From: RI-153 sp041391225
GTDB lineage: Bacteria; Chloroflexota; Anaerolineae; Caldilineales; Caldilineaceae
Assembly (NCBI GenBank): GCA_041391225.1
Contig: JAWKOL010000001.1
Location: 62,001-126,000, forward strand
Direction: 5' to 3'
DNA length: 64,000 nucleotides
How positions within the stretch are numbered: position 1 is the stretch's first letter; every line of letters starts with the position of its first letter. Below are positions 9,259 through 19,987 of the stretch, piece after piece. The notes under the pieces are model-generated. The model worked only from the letters and a program-made list of their open reading frames with translations. It ran no database searches and was not told the origin of the DNA. Both the position numbers and the translations under genes were made by a program.

Positions 9259-11388
9259 TTAGCGCAAGGTGAAGGGCAGGTAGACGTCAACCGTCGTGCG
9301 CGTCGTCGTCGGCGTGGCCGTAGGCGCGGGTGTCCCCGCGCCGTAGACAATCAACTCATCGAGGACGCCGTCGGCGCTGAAGTCGCCGTCGGCATTGCCC
9401 GCGCCCACGTAGAAGCTGAGACTGTCCTCGTTGCCTAAGGACCAGCCGCCGGCCGCGCCGCCGCTGTCCACGCGCTGCTCGTTGACGTAGAGGCGAATCG
9501 GGTCCGCAGCGGCGCTGTCCCAGATCAGGCGGACGCTTACCCAGTCGCCCGCCTGCCACAGCGGGGCGCGGTAGTCGGCCTGTACGGCGTGGGCGGTGTA
9601 ACCGGCGTCGGTGAAGGCGACTTGCAGGCGGTCGCTCTCGGTGAGGATCAGGTTGGGCGGGTTGTAGACGTCGCCCACCACGAGCAGGTGATGGCCCACG
9701 TCATCGGCGGCGGCGGCGTAGTGCGGACGGTACCAGAACGAGAGTTCCCCGGCTTCGAGATCGATGTTGGTGTAGCCGTTCTGCGCGGCGGGGAAGACGG
9801 CCACCTTGCCCGCTCCGCCGAAGTCCGCGCCGTTGCCCGCTCTGCCGGTGACGAAATCATTGGGGGCGAGTGTGCTGCTGCCGCCCATCCCCGCCGCGGG
9901 GGACGTGATGGCGTCGGCGTCGTTGAGCGTGGTGTAGAAGCGGGCGGTCCCCTGTGGCGCGGGGACGGTGGGCGAACTGGTGATAGTGGGCGTCGATGTG
10001 GCAGTCGATGTGGCAGTCAACGTGGCGGTCGATGTGGCGGTGACTGTCCCCGTGGGCGCGCCGCCGGTGGATGTTGCCGTGGCCGTCGGCGCGGTGACGT
10101 CTCGATCAAGCACAAACGGATCGCCCTGGCCGAGTCCGCCACCGGTGCAGCCATCGGCGCGTCCCCAATCAGAGGCGAAGGCAATGAGGCTGCCATCGCG
10201 GCTGATCGTGGCGCGGGGCTGCACCCAGTAACCACAGGCGCTGCTACGGTGATGCACCAGCCGCTCGATGCGCCCATCGGTGTACTGGAGGAAGAGTTCA
10301 CCTTCCAGCGCGCTCCAACCGTTGGACGCGTCCGCTTCAGCGGTGACGAGGCAGACGCCGTTCGGCCCCTGACACGAGATGTGCGCGCCCACCCAGTCCA
10401 TCACCCGCACGTAGACCGGTGGGCTGACGGTGGACGTCCCCGGCAGCGTGCGGTAGCCCAAAGATAGCAGGCCATTGGCGTCGGGGTTGTAAAGTTCAAA
10501 GGTCATGAAGAATTCGGTGTCACCGTCGGGGAGGACGCCGAGATCACCGTGCTGGTGACCGTCGTAGACGCGGCCCACGAACGCGCCGCTCTGGATGTCG
10601 AAGGTTTCCAGGCCGTTGCAGCGTTCTTCGCCGTCGCGCGGCCACTGGATCACCAGGTAGCGGCCCAACGGGGAGACGCCGATCCAGTCGGGTTCGATGT
10701 TGCCCCACTGCGGATCCGGTTCGCACGGACCGGCGTAGAGGCTGTCTACGCTGAACTGCGCGCCGAGTTGGGCCGTCTGCAAATTGAGGGCGAAGATCAT
10801 CTGCGCGTCGCCCGTCTGCGAGGCCATGCCGGCCAGCCAGCGCCCGTCGTGCGAGAGTTCGTCGAACGATTGGTTGGTGCGGATGCGTTCGTAGGGCGCG
10901 GGGAAGGTGAAGATCGTCGCCGTTTGGCCGCTTTCCACATCGGTGGTTTGGGCGCGCAGGGTGGTATCTTCGTTGGAATCGAAGTGGACGATCTTGGCGG
11001 CGTCGGCAGGGTGCCAGCGCGGCGCGTTCCAGCCGGACGGGTTGAAACCGGTGACTGCACTGAAGTTGTCCACGCGCACGACACGGTAGCCGTCCGATCC
11101 GGTGAGGAGCAGGTGGCGGTTGTCGGCGGAGAAGGCTTGCAGTTGCGAGTAGACCTGCGTCTCGAAGCCGCCGCTGTCGCTGCGGTTGGAGACGCGGCGC
11201 AGCGTCGTCGCGAAGACAGGATCGATCACGGCTATCCCCACGGCGGGGAGAGGCAACGCGGCGGGCGTCACCACTGTGGACGGATCGGTGAGGATTGTCC
11301 CTGCGGCGCGGGTCTGGCTGATCGACCAGCCGAGGGCAACAAAGAACAGAATGATGGCTGCGATGAGTGAACGATGTTGTGTCTTCAT
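9259..11388 (-). CDS. Secreted beta-propeller protein with LamG-like C-terminal domain
   Basis: About 709 residues from the ATG at 11388 (MKTQHRSLIAAIILFF), a clear Sec signal peptide ending near TRAAG. Residues ~40-430 hold repeated propeller-like blades (LSHDGRWLAGMAS, ISRDGSLIAFASDW). A low-complexity Thr/Ala/Ser linker (TATATSTGG ... TATSTATST) leads into a ~200-residue jelly-roll of the concanavalin/LamG type (LSFWYRPHY, VSVRLIWD, YVNEQRVDSG). The protein ends TVDVYLPFTLR, a tail shared in form with the next large secreted protein (ETLFLPLVQR). Function is unknown; a surface binding or structural role is inferred. An upstream start at 11448 is rejected because it lacks a signal peptide at the N-terminus. 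Confidence 0.75.
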   Translation of the reverse strand: MKTQHRSLIAAIILFFVALGWSISQTRAAGTILTDPSTVVTPAALPLPAVGIAVIDPVFATTLRRVSNRSDSGGFETQVYSQLQAFSADNRHLLLTGSDGYRVVRVDNFSAVTGFNPSGWNAPRWHPADAAKIVHFDSNEDTTLRAQTTDVESGQTATIFTFPAPYERIRTNQSFDELSHDGRWLAGMASQTGDAQMIFALNLQTAQLGAQFSVDSLYAGPCEPDPQWGNIEPDWIGVSPLGRYLVIQWPRDGEERCNGLETFDIQSGAFVGRVYDGHQHGDLGVLPDGDTEFFMTFELYNPDANGLLSLGYRTLPGTSTVSPPVYVRVMDWVGAHISCQGPNGVCLVTAEADASNGWSALEGELFLQYTDGRIERLVHHRSSACGYWVQPRATISRDGSLIAFASDWGRADGCTGGGLGQGDPFVLDRDVTAPTATATSTGGAPTGTVTATSTATLTATSTATSTPTITSSPTVPAPQGTARFYTTLNDADAITSPAAGMGGSSTLAPNDFVTGRAGNGADFGGAGKVAVFPAAQNGYTNIDLEAGELSFWYRPHYAAAADDVGHHLLVVGDVYNPPNLILTESDRLQVAFTDAGYTAHAVQADYRAPLWQAGDWVSVRLIWDSAAADPIRLYVNEQRVDSGGAAGGWSLGNEDSLSFYVGAGNADGDFSADGVLDELIVYGAGTPAPTATPTTTRTTVDVYLPFTLR

Positions 11389-11430
11389 TGGGTTCTCGTG
11401 TCTAAGGTTTAGTAGAAACCAGAGAAATAA

Positions 11431-11560
11431 TGATCCACGAAGCCACACGAAGGCAGAAAAGAATAGACAGAAGGCTTTTTCGCTCTGCTGTCTTGGTTAT
11501 CCTGAAGTCCGTGTCCTTCTCTTCTCTTCTTCGTGGTGCTTCGTGTGCCTTCGTGGATCA
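11431..11560. repeat. Dispersed imperfect palindrome, copy 1 of 3
   Basis: The left arm (TGATCCACGAAGCCACACGAAG, split here as TGATCCACGAAG and CCACACGAAG) pairs with CTTCGTGTGCC and CTTCGTGGATCA at 11539-11560. Between them lie AGGCAGAAAAGAA and TCCGTGTCCTTCTC. The same arrangement recurs at 38360-38499 and, more diverged, at 41062-41223. All three are intergenic. Confidence 0.75.
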
Positions 11561-11579
11561 TTAAAATTCTGAGATGTCC

Positions 11580-14500
11580 TTAGCGTTGCACCAAGGGCAA
11601 GAAGAGTGTCTCTTGCGCGCCGCTTTCTACGCCGATTTCGGTGGCCCATTGATCGAACGAATCCCCCACGAAATCCTGCAAGTTGTTGGTGGCGGCCAAC
11701 TCGGCGTTGATCGCCGCAGATAATTCCGGCCCACCCTGGGCGGCGATGCGTTGCCAGATGTCCAGGGCGTCGTCGGCCATCTGCTGGGTGACGATGAACT
11801 CGTCCCCGCGGCCGCTGACCCACGCTTCGAGGCCGGGCATGAAGTTCTGCATCACGCGGTGACCGTCCCACAGCAGCGACGGATCCCCGCGCGATGTCGG
11901 CCATCTCCTGTGCATGTTGCGCCGCCAACCCCACATACCGTTGACCTTGACTGCTTTGGCGGAAGCGTTCGGTCATGTGCCCCATTACCTGGCCGTCGGG
12001 AAGGACAACAGACGCCAGCGTGCCGACCAGCGTCGTCCTCGCAGATCGGGGCAAGACGAAGAAGTACAGACAGACCACCAGATCCAACCCAGCGCCGTAG
12101 ACACGACCCGCGCCCGTCAACCCGTCGTTGTGGACGGGGCGGTACGGCTCGCCGCGCCGTGGGGAAGGTGTAGACGATCTCGCCGTCTCACGTTGCGGTA
12201 GACGATGCGCGCTCTGGTTATCGTGGACGAGACGGCCGCGCTCCGTAGAGAGCGGCGTCTTCGGCGATGGTTTCCAGCGTGACGGTTTGCAGATTGTCAT
12301 CCGAAAACGCCAGGCGCAGGTCGCCGTTGGTGTTGACGAAGTCCTGCGTGGTGAAGACGATGTACGGCAGCGCGTGTGTCGCCGGCCACGGCCAGATCGA
12401 GGCCGCTGACCAGCCCCACATTGGGGACCAACTGGGTGGTCTGCCAGCCGATGCCCGGACGGTTGTAGGCATAGCGGATCGATTGGTTGGAGCGGTCATA
12501 GTACGCCACCGCCAGAACTTCGAACACTGTTTCCCCATCGACGACATCGTAGCCGCGGACGAGGGCGTTGAATTCGCCCACCTCCGCGCCGTCTAGCCCG
12601 GCTTCGATGAGCGTATCCACCCATGCGTCGTTGCTCCAGGTGACGAGACGCAGATCACTATCGCCAGCGTCCCAGTAACTGATGGCGAGCGCGCCGCTGT
12701 CCAATGCCAGGGCGTCGAAGTTGGGTTCCGTCCCCAGCGCCCGCGGGGACGGGTGGGTGCTGGTCTGCCAGACGCCGTTGCTGCGGTAGGCGATGTTGAG
12801 CGTCACTTCGCCGGTGTAGAAGGTGTAGATCACCCGCGGTTCCCCACCGCTGAGGATGAGGCGCAGGTTGGGCTGGAAGATGGCGCCTTCGGGCAGTGTG
12901 GCGGCTGCCTCGAAGTTCCACGCGCCGTTGACCAACATTGCGTAGAAGATCGTGCGTGTGGTGGATTGGTAGAAGGCAGTGTGCAGCACGCCGCGGGCGT
13001 CGAGGACGGCGGGGTTGCTGCTTGCGCCTGCCCCTGCGCGGATCAAGGATTCACCCCAGGAGGGGCCGGGGTTGCCGCTGGCATGGGCGAGGCTACTGGG
13101 TGCGTCGTCTTTGTGGTAGACGATCTGCGGGCGGCCATTGCGCACCACCAGAGACGGATCGTCGCCCACGCCAACTACCCGCTCTTGCCAGGCGGGCGCC
13201 CACACCGCGTAGGCCAAGTCGTCGTAGCGGCCTTCCTGATAGACGAGATGGGCGCGATCGTTGATGGTGTCGTACGCGATGGCAAGCGATGCGCCGCTCA
13301 ACACGGTGACGTCGACGACTTCCAAGCGCCATCCGCCTTCGTTGCGTCGCGCCACATTCACACTGCCCTGGCGAAAGCCGATCACCGGCTGATCCAGCGC
13401 ATCGACAGTCAGATCGAAATCTTCCACGGTCACATTTGAGGCGACATTCTGGAAAGCCCACTCCTGACCGGAGCGCAGGGCATACCGGAGTGAATAGACC
13501 TGGTTGTCGAAGGTAGACAGATAGGCGACGTGCAAGCGCCCCCGGCTGTCATAAGCCAGCGCCGTCCGGTGGCCGGTTTCGCCTGATACATCGAAGTCGA
13601 TGGCCGCCCATGTGCGCGTGGACGGATCCCACTGAGCGTAGCGAGTCCATCTATTGGAGCGATCGTAGTAAACCGCACTGAGGACGCCATTAGGGCCCCG
13701 CGCCAGCGACGCATTCGCGCCGACGTCGCTGCTTTCGTCCACCACATAGTATGTCCACAAGCCGGGCGCGCCGCGCACATGTAGCAAGCGTCCCGCCGTT
13801 GCATCGTAGTAGATGATGTCGGCCAGGCCGCTAGTGGGGTCGAGCGTCAGCGCAGAGAAGCGTCCGCGGTCGTTGCCGGCGCCGCTGCCGTCCACCGTGT
13901 AGGTCTGCCAGGTACCGTCGTCACCGCGCTCTGCGTACTTGAGCGCAGTGGTGTCGCGGTGGAAGTAGCTGATGCGCGGGCGTCCGTTTGTGGTTAGGGC
14001 GATTGACGGATATTCGCCGGTGCTCGGTGCGGTGTCCACTACTTCGGAATGCCAGACAAAGCCATCCCACCAGGCGTAGCGCAACTCGCCACGGCCGATG
14101 TTGTCGCTGTTGTATGCGATGTGCGGACGACCGGCGGCGTCGAGGACGATGTCGGCGTTTTGCCCCACGAAACCGCGCACATCCAGAAGCGTGCTCTGCC
14201 AGGCCGGGGCGCCGAGCTGCGCCGTAGGGGTGGCCACAGGGATCGAGGTCGGCGTGGATGTGGCGGTGGGCGTGTTGGTGGGCGTGACGGTGGGCGTCGG
14301 CGTGGGCAGATCGCCCTGCCGGTTAAAGAGGTAGATGTTGCTCTGCGTAGACGGCGCGCCTGCGATCAGATTGGCGGCTTGAGACTCGAACACAACCAGG
14401 TTGCCGTCCGCAGAGATATCGGGCAGACCGGAATTGCCGTTGGCCGGCTCACCGTTCTCACTGATCGACGCATGAATCACCGCGCCGGTTTCCAGATCCT

Positions 14501-15773
14501 TGACGAAGATGTTGAGCCACACCGTGTCGGCGCCCAGCAGGTTGCGCGCCAGTGAATAGAAGGTGACATACCTGCCATTGGCCGCCATCCGCGGGCTGTA
14601 AGACGGCAGATCGCCTGGCTGGCCGCTCGTCGAAGTGGACGCCATGACGATGGCCACATCGTCCGCTTCGTCGAAGACGCCATCACCGTCGGCGTCGCGG
14701 TCGAAGACAAAGACGTCCTGGCATGTGCTGCCCGCGCATTGCACCGTGTCTCCGGGGACGAGGTTCGACGCCGCAGACCAGAACGCCACGTATCGGCCGT
14801 CACCCGAAAAGCTGGGATCGTAGGAGACACCGTTCGCTTCCGCGCCATCCGCTCCGGCGGAGACGCGCACGGTGCGTACTGCGCCCACTTCGTCGAAGAC
14901 GCCGTCGGTGTCGGTGTCGCGATCGTGGACGAAGATGTCTTTGATGCCGTTAGTGTCACCAGAGACGAGGTTGGATGCAAAGCTCACAAAAGCCACATGG
15001 CGACCGTCGGCGGAGATGTCGATGCGGTTGTCTTCCACGTAGCTGTTCGCCTGCCCTCTGGTCGACGTCACCGAGACGCGCATGGTAGCGATTGCGCCCG
15101 GCTCGTCGAAAACGCCATCGCCGTCGACGTCGCGATCGTGGACGTAGACATCGCTGAAACCGTTGGTATCAGTGGCAGAGAAGGCGCTGCGCGGTGAAGG
15201 CCACGTAGCGACCGTCCCCTGAAATCGCCGGCCTGCTGCTGCCCCAGTCGCCCTGACTGCCATCGGGGCCAACCGACACACGAACCGTCTGCCCGGTTTG
15301 CCGATCATGCACGAAGACATCGAACTGGAAGTTCGTGTCCCCATCCACCAGGTTCGACGCCAGCGAAGAGAAGGCGACGTAGCGACCGTCCGCCGAAAGC
15401 GCGGGTGCCGTCAAATTACCTGAAACAGCGTTGCCTTCGGCGCCGTCCGAAGCGATGGAGACACGGCTGATCACGCCGCCTGCCATATCGCGCACAAATA
15501 CGTCGGCCACCTGGTTGGTGTCGGAGATTACCAGGTTCGACGCCGCCGAGACAAAGGCCACCGTGCTGCCGTCTGCCGAGATGACGGCGTTTTGAGAGTA
15601 TGCGTTGCCGGGTGTCCCGTCGGCTGATACGGACATGCGTTGCATCAGCGGGTTCCCGATTGGGCCTGGATCGGCGAGGAAAACTGGGTAAGCCAGACGA
15701 CGAATAGGCCCAAAACCACACATACGCCGACGACGGCGAACAGGTGTCTTTGTTTGGTGAACTCGTTTTTCAC
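11580..15773 (-). CDS. Giant secreted PD40/beta-propeller protein (several frameshifts)
   Basis: Consecutive minus-strand frames form one protein of roughly 1,390 residues. The start is a GTG at 15773 (KNEFTKQRHLFAVVGVCVV...), a signal peptide ending PIQAQS. After a shift near 15650 come PD40/TolB-like repeats of the form SADGRYVAFSSLASNLV followed by DVFVHDRDTD. Another shift near 15190 leads to a long stretch of the same repeats, a PTPTPTVTPTNTPT linker near 14250, and a second propeller (GRPRISYFHRD, LAYDSRGRLHVAYL). Further shifts lie near 12380, 12240 and 11900. The last frame ends TLFLPLVQR. It is either an error-ridden reading or a decayed gene. Repeats suggest a cell-surface or secreted role; no enzyme motif was seen. 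Confidence 0.7.
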
Positions 15774-15789
15774 GTTGGGATTCCTTCCG

Positions 15790-15872
15790 GTTGGTCGACG
15801 ACGACGGACGGCAGACGACAGATAATGGACGACGGATGACGGACGATGGATGACGGACGATGGACGACCAAT
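15790..15872. repeat. Heptad tandem array (GACGGAY / GATGGAC type)
   Basis: Ten or so consecutive 7-nt units such as GACGGAT, GACGGAC, GATGGAT and GATGGAC lie between TTGGTCG (left) and CGACCAA (right), which are complementary. It is immediately upstream of the giant propeller gene's GTG start. The short stretch 15900-15942 holds a further tandem CCTCGCATCTCG repeat. Confidence 0.75.
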
Positions 15873-15942
15873 AGTAACATCGAGGCGAATACTCACTCTA
15901 CACGATCCTCCGCCTCCTCGCATCTCGCCCTCGCATCTCGCC

Positions 15943-16452
15943 TCACCGCAGCACAAATTCGATCCGGTCCACGTAGACATCCGCCTGTGCGCCGTCGGCC
16001 AGGATCTCGAAGACGACGGCTTCGAGTTGTTCGGGCGGGGCGAGGCCGGCGATGGGGATCTCGAAGAGCGTCCAGCCGTCCGCGGCGACGATCCAACGCA
16101 CGTCTTCGCTCTGTTGGTCGGCCACGAAGACGCGGACGAGTTGTCCACCGTCCACGCCGCCGTGGACCCAGAAGCGCAGCCGGTCCACGCTGTCCGCGGC
16201 CAAGGGTGGCTCGATGCGGATCAATTGGCTGCGCAGCGGTGAGATCGTCACCGCGTAGAGGCCGAGATCCAGCGGCTCTTCCAAAGAGAGAACGCCGGAC
16301 AGCCGGGACACATCGGCATAGGGCTCGATTTGCACAACCGCTTCATGCTGTCCGCTGAGCAGACGGGTGAGGTGAGAAACCCGCCCCACCACAAAGGCGC
16401 TCAACGCCACCAGCACAGTCACGATCATGGCGATGGGTTTGGCGACGGTCAT
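15943..16452 (-). CDS. Membrane-anchored hypothetical protein
   Basis: 169 residues from the ATG at 16452, which is preceded by a strong AAGGAGATC ribosome-binding site; an upstream in-frame start is rejected for that reason. One N-terminal helix (MTVAKPIAMIVTVLVALSAF) is followed by a beta-rich extracytoplasmic domain (LRFWVHGGVDGG, WTLFEIPIAGL, AQADVYVDRIEFVLR) that resembles carbohydrate-binding or discoidin-like sandwiches. The family was not identified. It is the third gene of an operon with the NTF2-like and STAS genes upstream, and it lies before the giant secreted protein. Confidence 0.6.
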   Translation of the reverse strand: MTVAKPIAMIVTVLVALSAFVVGRVSHLTRLLSGQHEAVVQIEPYADVSRLSGVLSLEEPLDLGLYAVTISPLRSQLIRIEPPLAADSVDRLRFWVHGGVDGGQLVRVFVADQQSEDVRWIVAADGWTLFEIPIAGLAPPEQLEAVVFEILADGAQADVYVDRIEFVLR

Positions 16453-16483
16453 TGATGATCTCCTTTTGGCTTGACAACAAGAT

Positions 16484-17062
16484 TCAGTTTTCATCGTCTG
16501 GGAACGCCGCCAACGCCGAAGACAGATCCGCATGGCGCTCGAAGAACTGTCCGTAGCGTACGCTGCGCAAGGCCGACTCGGCGGAGCGGGATGGTGCCAG
16601 CAATTTCACACGCCGCGCCAGATCCGGCGTGCATTCCGCCGCGGCCTGGCCGATCACCAGCCAGCCGTCCTCAGGATCGAGGAGAGGCTGTCCGCTGTAG
16701 AGACGGGCGATGTTCACCAGCGCAAACAGCCCCGAAAGCTTGATCTCCGTGGTCTGGCGCAGATCGAGCACAAGTCGGCGGTTGCCTTGCTGATAGTGGA
16801 CGATCACCGTCTCGATCAATCCTTCGTAGGTGACATGGTTCAGCGCGCCGATCAGCGCCACACAGAGCACGTTCCGCTGTTCGCCCGGCGTGGTGATGCG
16901 CAGTGCCAGTTGTGCTCTGCGCTGCGTCACCTGTTGCGGGGCGGCGGGAGCCACAGAACGCGACGCGATCTGTCGCCACAGTGTCCGCAGGCTGTTGGCC
17001 AACCGTTCCGGCCAAGGAGCAGCGGCGGGGAATATACGGGTCGACTCCTGTTGGTTGTCCAT
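16484..17062 (-). CDS. STAS-domain protein (anti-sigma-factor-antagonist-like)
   Basis: 192 residues from the ATG at 17062, preceded by AAGGAGAACG. The first ~60 residues are a Pro/Arg-rich tail. Residues ~65-170 look like a STAS fold: NVLCVALIGALNHVTYEGLIET, then NRRLVLDLRQTTEIKLSGLFALVNIA, the segment where anti-sigma antagonists carry the phosphorylated Ser (here Ser in KLSG). The role would be switching a regulator or transporter by protein contact; the partner is unknown. It sits 31 nt upstream of the membrane-anchored protein, so the two are probably co-transcribed. Confidence 0.68.
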   Translation of the reverse strand: MDNQQESTRIFPAAAPWPERLANSLRTLWRQIASRSVAPAAPQQVTQRRAQLALRITTPGEQRNVLCVALIGALNHVTYEGLIETVIVHYQQGNRRLVLDLRQTTEIKLSGLFALVNIARLYSGQPLLDPEDGWLVIGQAAAECTPDLARRVKLLAPSRSAESALRSVRYGQFFERHADLSSALAAFPDDEN

Positions 17063-17102
17063 TCGTCGTTCTCCTTGTGCAATCGTCATCATGTGCGCGC
17101 TA

Positions 17103-17588
17103 TCACCCATTCACCTTGTCATCCCCTGTCATCCCCAACTGGCTTAACAGCTCTCTCACATCGTAGTCGAGGACAACCTGCACGATTTCGCCGTCCTCGA
17201 CGGTGGCGGTGACGGACGCCACCAGGGTGACACGTCTGTGCGTAGCCGGAATACCCAGCAGGCGTCGATGCTGCACGCCCGCAAAGCGAAATTGGGTGAG
17301 GGTGTGCCTCCCGTAGCGATTCGTCGCCGTGACCTGGAACCCTCGTTGAACAAAGCTATCTACCAAAATGCTGTGCAGCAGCCGAATGGCGGCGCTTCGT
17401 CCACGTACAGCGCGCTGCTGGGCCAGATCACAGCAAAGGACATTCGCCGCCAGTGGCGGATCGACGTTCTGCCCCTCGAAACGAAGGAGTGTGGCCACTT
17501 GCCGGCACAACTGAGGCTCACGTGTCACCAACGCCCCGGTATCCTGTTCAACAAGCGCTCGATCCGTCCTTGTATTGCCGTTATTCAC
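17103..17588 (-). CDS. NTF2/SnoaL-like fold protein
   Basis: 161 residues if translation begins at the GTG at 17588, which has an AGGAG about 11 nt upstream. A longer frame to 17774 exists, but its first 62 residues look unlike any domain. The body (ALVTREPQLCRQVATLLRF, VDSFVQRGFQVTATNRYG, VTATVEDGEIVQVVLDYDVREL) has the length and alternating helix/sheet pattern of NTF2-like/SnoaL proteins. These can be enzymes or binding domains; no catalytic assignment is possible. First gene of the operon with the STAS and membrane-anchored genes, separated from STAS by 40 nt. Confidence 0.55.
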   Translation of the reverse strand: MNNGNTRTDRALVEQDTGALVTREPQLCRQVATLLRFEGQNVDPPLAANVLCCDLAQQRAVRGRSAAIRLLHSILVDSFVQRGFQVTATNRYGRHTLTQFRFAGVQHRRLLGIPATHRRVTLVASVTATVEDGEIVQVVLDYDVRELLSQLGMTGDDKVNG

Positions 17589-17884
17589 GGTGTTGAAAGC
17601 TCCTGCGCTGCTAATGTTGTACGGATGCCAGAAGCTTACTGTGTGTGCGTGTGAAGAAGCGTGTGAGAAGGGGATTGGTGACATGGGATTGATCGCGCTT
17701 GATGTCATTGCGCTGTGCGAAGATCGTACACTGTGCGCCAATCGCCAATCGTCCTGCCGCCCCGGACGGCGCAACCCTAGTCGGGTGACCGGTGCTGCTC
17801 ATTTGTGAAATGATTTACAATCGCCGTGGTTGTGAAATTCAGAACAAGCAATGATGCTCCCCCTTTCTTTTCAAGAGTAACCTT

Positions 17885-19921
17885 ATGACTTTTCAGACTT
17901 GGCTTGTCTTCGGTATTCTCGCGGTTACGATTTTTCTGTTTGTACTTGATCGCATTCGGTTGGATATTGTAGCCTTGATGTCGCTGCTGGCGCTGCTGCT
18001 CACCGGTATCCTTACGCCTGGCGAGGCGTTGGCCGGCTTTTCGGATCAACTGGTGTTGACGATTGCGGGGCTATTCGTGGTGGCCGGCGGTCTCTTCCGC
18101 ACGGGTGTGGCGTCGGCGGTGGGGCGCTGGCTCTCCAAAGTAGCGGGGACAAACTACATAACGCTGACGCTGATCATGATGGTGGTTGTGTCGCTGCTGT
18201 CGGCGTTCATGAGTTCCACCGGGGCGACGGCGGTGTTGGTGCCGGTGGTGGTGTCCATTGCCTGGAACGCCAAGATCAGTCCCTCCAAGCTGTTGATCCC
18301 GCTCTCGTTCGGCGCTCTCTTCGGCGGCATGTTGACGCTGCTGGGGACACCGCCCAACCTGGCCGTGAGCAATGAACTGGTGGCCAACGGCATGGAACCG
18401 TTCGGCTTCTTCGTCTTCACACCCTTCGCCGCCATCGCGCTGGTGGCCGGCATTGCCTTCATCGCCGCCTTCGGGCGTCGCCTGCTGCCGGATCGACAGA
18501 GCACCGACACAGAAAACATGGCCCAGGCCGACGCGCCGACGCTGGAAGATCTGGCCCATTCCTATCATCTGCCCGAGCAACTGTTTACGCTGCGCGTGCG
18601 CCGTCCTTCGTCGTTGGTGGGCAAGACGCTAAGCCAATCGGGGATTGGCGCGGCGTACCGGGTCAATGTGCTCGAAGTTCAGACGCAGACAACGCCGCGC
18701 TTCGGCGGACCTGTCCGCGCCTGGAATGGTCATGGCAATGGACAGCCGACACCCTCGGCCAATGCAGGCCGAAACGGTCACCCGCTGCCGGTGAACGGTA
18801 ACGGCAATGGTGCGGCGCATGCTGTTGTGGATGCACCTGTCGCCGAAATGACGGCCACCCTGGCGCAACCAGGCGAGGAAGAAAGCAACGAACGCCTGGC
18901 GCAGAACGCATCACGCCCAGCCGAAGCGGAGACCATGCTCCATGTCGACGATCTGATCCATGTGCAAGGCCACCAGGACGATGTACTGCGCATGGCGCGT
19001 GAACTCAACCTGGGCCTCTGCACCGAAGAAGAACCACACCGGCTGCGCTGCAAAGAACTCGGCCTGGCCGAAATCATGTTTACGCCCGATTCGCAGATGC
19101 TGGGCCACACCTTGCAGGATCTCCACTTCCGCACGGTCTACGGGCTGACGGCGCTGGGCATCCGCCGCATGGGCAAGCCGCTCAACGAAGATCCGGGCAA
19201 AACCAAGCTACGTTTCGGCGATTCCCTCCTTGTCGAAGGGTGCTGGGGACGGATCGAGCAGTTGCAGCAGGAACGGCGCAACGTGGTGGTGGTGGGCTTG
19301 CCCAAGGAGATGGCCGAGGCCGGGCAGGCGACGCAGTTGGCGCCTGTGGCGGTGGCGATCATGGCGGCGATGCTGCTGTTGATCACCTTTAACATCCTGC
19401 CCACGGTGACGGCTGTGTTGCTGGCGTCGGTGGCGATGGTGGTGACAGGTTGTCTACGTGCAGAACTGCTCTACCGCACGATTAGCTGGGAAAGTGTGGT
19501 GTTGATCGCGGGGATGCTGCCCATGTCCACGGCGCTGCAAAAGACAGGCGGCGTAGAGGTGATGGCGAACCTGCTCACCGAAAACCTGGGCGCCTGGGGG
19601 CCGCTGGCGGTGCTGGCCGGCCTCTTCATTGCGACGGCGGTGGCAACACAGTTCCTCTCGAACACAGCCACTTCGGTGTTGATGGCCCCGATTGCCTTCC
19701 AGGCCGCCATGACCTTAGGCGTGGCGCCCCATGCCTTCTTGATGGCGGTGGCGATGGCGGCATCCAGCGCCTTCCTGACGCCGATTGCCTCGCCGGTGAA
19801 CACCATCGTGTTGGCGGCAGGCGGCTATCGCTTTTTCGACTTTTTCAAAATCGGCCTGCCCCTGCTTCTGCTCATGCTGGGGCTGTCCGTCCTCCTCTTA
19901 CCCGTATTCTTCCCGCTCTAA
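17885..19921 (+). CDS. SLC13/DASS-type transporter with TrkA-C-like domains
   Basis: 678 residues. The N-terminal half has 5-6 membrane helices with the SLC13 signature FMSSTGATAVLVPV and LLGTPPNLAVSNEL; the C-terminal half mirrors it with FLSNTATSVLMAPI and FLTPIASPVNTIV. The central cytoplasmic part (about residues 210-490) holds two RCK/TrkA-C-like segments (FTLRVRRPSSLVGKTLSQ and ELGLAEIMFTPDSQMLGHTL) separated by a Gly/Asn-rich insert (GNGQPTPSANAGRNG). Family members move dicarboxylates, sulfate or other anions with sodium; the substrate here is not known. The gene stands alone and is followed by a strong terminator. Confidence 0.88.
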   Translation: MTFQTWLVFGILAVTIFLFVLDRIRLDIVALMSLLALLLTGILTPGEALAGFSDQLVLTIAGLFVVAGGLFRTGVASAVGRWLSKVAGTNYITLTLIMMVVVSLLSAFMSSTGATAVLVPVVVSIAWNAKISPSKLLIPLSFGALFGGMLTLLGTPPNLAVSNELVANGMEPFGFFVFTPFAAIALVAGIAFIAAFGRRLLPDRQSTDTENMAQADAPTLEDLAHSYHLPEQLFTLRVRRPSSLVGKTLSQSGIGAAYRVNVLEVQTQTTPRFGGPVRAWNGHGNGQPTPSANAGRNGHPLPVNGNGNGAAHAVVDAPVAEMTATLAQPGEEESNERLAQNASRPAEAETMLHVDDLIHVQGHQDDVLRMARELNLGLCTEEEPHRLRCKELGLAEIMFTPDSQMLGHTLQDLHFRTVYGLTALGIRRMGKPLNEDPGKTKLRFGDSLLVEGCWGRIEQLQQERRNVVVVGLPKEMAEAGQATQLAPVAVAIMAAMLLLITFNILPTVTAVLLASVAMVVTGCLRAELLYRTISWESVVLIAGMLPMSTALQKTGGVEVMANLLTENLGAWGPLAVLAGLFIATAVATQFLSNTATSVLMAPIAFQAAMTLGVAPHAFLMAVAMAASSAFLTPIASPVNTIVLAAGGYRFFDFFKIGLPLLLLMLGLSVLLLPVFFPL

Positions 19922-19943
19922 CTCCTCTGTTTTCCTCCTCATG

Positions 19944-19979
19944 CGCGACAAAGGACGGGTTGCCCCGTCCTTTGTCGCG
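19944..19979 (+). terminator. Intrinsic terminator of the SLC13-type gene
   Basis: A perfect 16-bp stem, CGCGACAAAGGACGGG (19944-19959) against its complement at 19964-19979, with loop TTGC. It begins 22 nt after the stop codon. There is no long T-run, so termination strength is uncertain. Confidence 0.7.
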
Positions 19980-19987
19980 TGAAGGAA

